Source: an uncultured Lachnospiraceae bacterium
GTDB taxonomy: Bacteria > Bacillota > Clostridia > Lachnospirales > Lachnospiraceae
Length of the DNA: 64,000 nucleotides
Reading direction: 5' to 3'
Assembly: GCA_910576535.1 (NCBI GenBank)
Contig: CAJTKK010000014.1
Coordinates: forward strand, 38,333-102,332
This document shows, piece after piece, positions 62,716 to 64,000 of this stretch. The translations under genes and the position numbers were made by a program. Under the pieces are notes generated by a model that made no database searches, was not told the DNA's origin, and saw only the letters and a program-made list of their open reading frames with translations. The stretch's first letter is position 1. Every line of letters starts with the position of its first letter.

Positions 62716-63552
62716 ATGGGAGTAAACGCAATTGGAACAAATGGTTATCCGGCAGATTATAAAGCATGGAAGACAGAAAGAAATCAGACAGAGGATAACA
62801 CGGCAAACACATCATGGACGGTAAAGGCGCAGAATCATGATATGGTGTTGCACGGCGAGGAATCGGAAGAGGACGGCAAAGCAGTGACTGCATGGGCTTG
62901 TGTGACAGACCATACATCCATGACGGTTTACCAGCCAAAGGATTTCGATCCGGCGCATCCGGTTTACAAAGTGAAGGTATGGGATGCGGATGGGAACGTA
63001 ACCGAACGGATGGTGGATATCTCCAAAGTGGATCCGGGAAACTGCGATACAGTTGATATGTATGCATATTCCGCTTATTTGAGCAAGAGCGGGAAATGCC
63101 CGGATGCGCTGACAAAGTTCATGATGGCTCATGCCCACTACAAAGATATGCGCGGGGAGTCTGGGGCAGGCAATCTGTCCGACAAGGTGGACTGGCTGGA
63201 AATCATAGAAAAAGTAATGAAAATGCAATATGATGCAGGGAATCTGCAGGGCTATCTGGAATATAAAAAATTCCTCAGTGTTTTGACGGAAGAGAAAGAA
63301 GCGTACGGAAAGAAAGGGCAGGATGGGAAGACGGAGGAATCCAAGACAGAGACGGATGTCCAGGTAAAACCGGACGGTTCCAGGGCGCTTGTGATAACAA
63401 GGGCGGCAGGAGGGATAGTATCCACATCCAGCATAGAACTTTCCAGACCGTCAAAGCTGGCGGATGAACCGGAGGAAACTGGGGAGACGGGAAAGAAGGG
63501 TTGGACGGCGCCTGATATCAGCAGTGTTTCAGGGCAGTTATTTGGGGAATAA
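62716..63552 (+). CDS. Conserved-looking hypothetical protein
   Basis: 278 residues, starting MGVNAIGTNGYPADY. ATG 62716 has GGAGGG at 62703-62708; the in-frame ATG at 62701 has no site. Hydrophilic throughout, no signal peptide, with a central YKVKVWDADGNVTERMVDISKVDP that looks like a beta-rich domain and a Lys/Glu-rich C-terminal third. Similar proteins occur in Lachnospiraceae as I recall, without a known function. Last host-like gene before the recombinase. Confidence 0.65.
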   Translation: MGVNAIGTNGYPADYKAWKTERNQTEDNTANTSWTVKAQNHDMVLHGEESEEDGKAVTAWACVTDHTSMTVYQPKDFDPAHPVYKVKVWDADGNVTERMVDISKVDPGNCDTVDMYAYSAYLSKSGKCPDALTKFMMAHAHYKDMRGESGAGNLSDKVDWLEIIEKVMKMQYDAGNLQGYLEYKKFLSVLTEEKEAYGKKGQDGKTEESKTETDVQVKPDGSRALVITRAAGGIVSTSSIELSRPSKLADEPEETGETGKKGWTAPDISSVSGQLFGE

Positions 63553-63667
63553 AACGGGATTTTCTATAAAGATCCGGGCATCAAAAGGCCTGCCGTCCGA
63601 TACCGCCGGATGGAGTGCATAATCTTAACTGTAAGCAACACCTATATTGACGCAGGAGGATATGCAC
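63553..63667. mobile_element. Probable left boundary region of an integrated element
   Basis: 115 bp between the host-like hypothetical gene and the serine recombinase. Large serine recombinase genes usually lie at one end of their element, so the attachment site is expected here. I can see no duplicated core because the other end is outside the window. Confidence 0.45.
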
Positions 63668-64000
63668 ATGAATGATTACAGCAAAATCACAGCCCTTTAC
63701 TCCCGCCTATCCGTGGGGGACGAGGACAGGGACGGCGGCGAGAGCAACAGCATACAGAACCAGAAGAAATTTCTGGAAAGCTATGCCAGACAGTTAAAAT
63801 TAACCAATATCCGGCACTACATTGACGATGACGAAAGCGGCAGGTTTTTTGACCGTTCTGCCTACTCCCGCATGATAGAGGACGTGGAAAACGGCAAAGT
63901 CGGCGTGTGCATTATGAAAGATATGACCCGTTGGGGGCGCGACTATCTCCAAGTGGGAAACGCTATGGAGATTTTCCGCAGAAACAACGTGCGCTTTATC
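63668..64000 (+). CDS. Large serine recombinase, N-terminal part (runs off the right edge)
   Basis: First 111 codons. Catalytic resolvase domain: YSRLS with Ser15 as the expected nucleophile, then SIQNQKKFLESYARQ, DDESGRFFDRSAYSRM and MKDMTRWGRDY (the second arginine motif). AGGAGG at 63655-63660 precedes ATG 63668. Such recombinases move conjugative and mobilisable elements of gut Firmicutes. The open frame continues beyond the window, so integrity is unknown. Confidence 0.92.
   Translation, partial: MNDYSKITALYSRLSVGDEDRDGGESNSIQNQKKFLESYARQLKLTNIRHYIDDDESGRFFDRSAYSRMIEDVENGKVGVCIMKDMTRWGRDYLQVGNAMEIFRRNNVRFI

Overview
The window looks like a chromosomal stretch of an anaerobic, spore-forming Lachnospiraceae-type Firmicute (Clostridium cluster XIVa). 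Evidence: strong AGGAGG ribosome sites with some TTG starts, a spoIIA-sigF / spoVA block, a SpoVF-type dipicolinate synthase, a pyrophosphate-type phosphofructokinase, a T-box in front of valS, and many small proteins typical of that family. The window opens inside an AraC-family regulator and closes inside a large serine recombinase, so its right edge is probably the start of an integrated mobile element.

Layout. 1-13.9 kb: an L-fucose utilisation region. It holds two AraC-type regulators, a zinc alcohol dehydrogenase, an aldo/keto reductase, a cupin-like DUF4867 protein, a ribose-type ABC importer (permease, ATPase, permease, lipoprotein binding protein), L-fucose isomerase and a rhamnulokinase-type kinase. 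No fuculose-phosphate aldolase is present. 13.9-16.9 kb: tRNA-Leu(UAG), a compact unannotated three-hairpin RNA candidate, an SH3/SGNH lipoprotein and PPi-phosphofructokinase. 17-20.5 kb: dipicolinate synthase dpaA-dpaB and asparagine synthetase. 20.5-26.6 kb: T-box, valS, folC and a zinc-ribbon/TPR membrane protein. 26.8-30.4 kb: spoIIAA-spoIIAB-sigF, a small gene, then spoVAA-AB-AC. 30.8-38.0 kb: an accessory insert. It has a calcineurin-type phosphoesterase fused to a STAND-like NTPase, an HD domain fused to an Hsp90-type ATPase, and two tandem paralogous Xre regulators. 38.3-44.9 kb: an MBOAT/SGNH pair, then spoVAD, ridA, a shikimate-kinase-like gene, an EamA transporter and spoVAE. 44.9-53.8 kb: DUF5721, DegV, DUF1294, then an arginine cluster (argG divergent from argC-GNAT-argJ-argB-argD). 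53.8-63.6 kb: an orphan solute-binding protein, a YdcZ-type transporter, comEA, a two-component system, a GerMN lipoprotein, comEC and a conserved hypothetical gene. The serine recombinase follows.

How it fits together. DPA made in the mother cell by DpaA/DpaB is taken into the forespore by the SpoVA proteins, and both sets lie within about 27 kb here. In well-studied spore formers spoVAC, spoVAD and spoVAE are adjacent. Here about 10.6 kb separates spoVAC from spoVAD, and 2.5 kb separates spoVAD from spoVAE. A terminator follows spoVAC, and sigma-G-like promoter candidates precede spoVAA, spoVAD and spoVAE. The MPE-STAND plus HD-Hsp90 pair in the gap is the best candidate for an undescribed system. 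Its architecture (a nucleotide- or nucleic-acid-acting enzyme tied to a sensor NTPase, next to a chaperone-type ATPase with its own phosphohydrolase) resembles prokaryotic conflict/defence modules, but I cannot match it to a named system from sequence alone.
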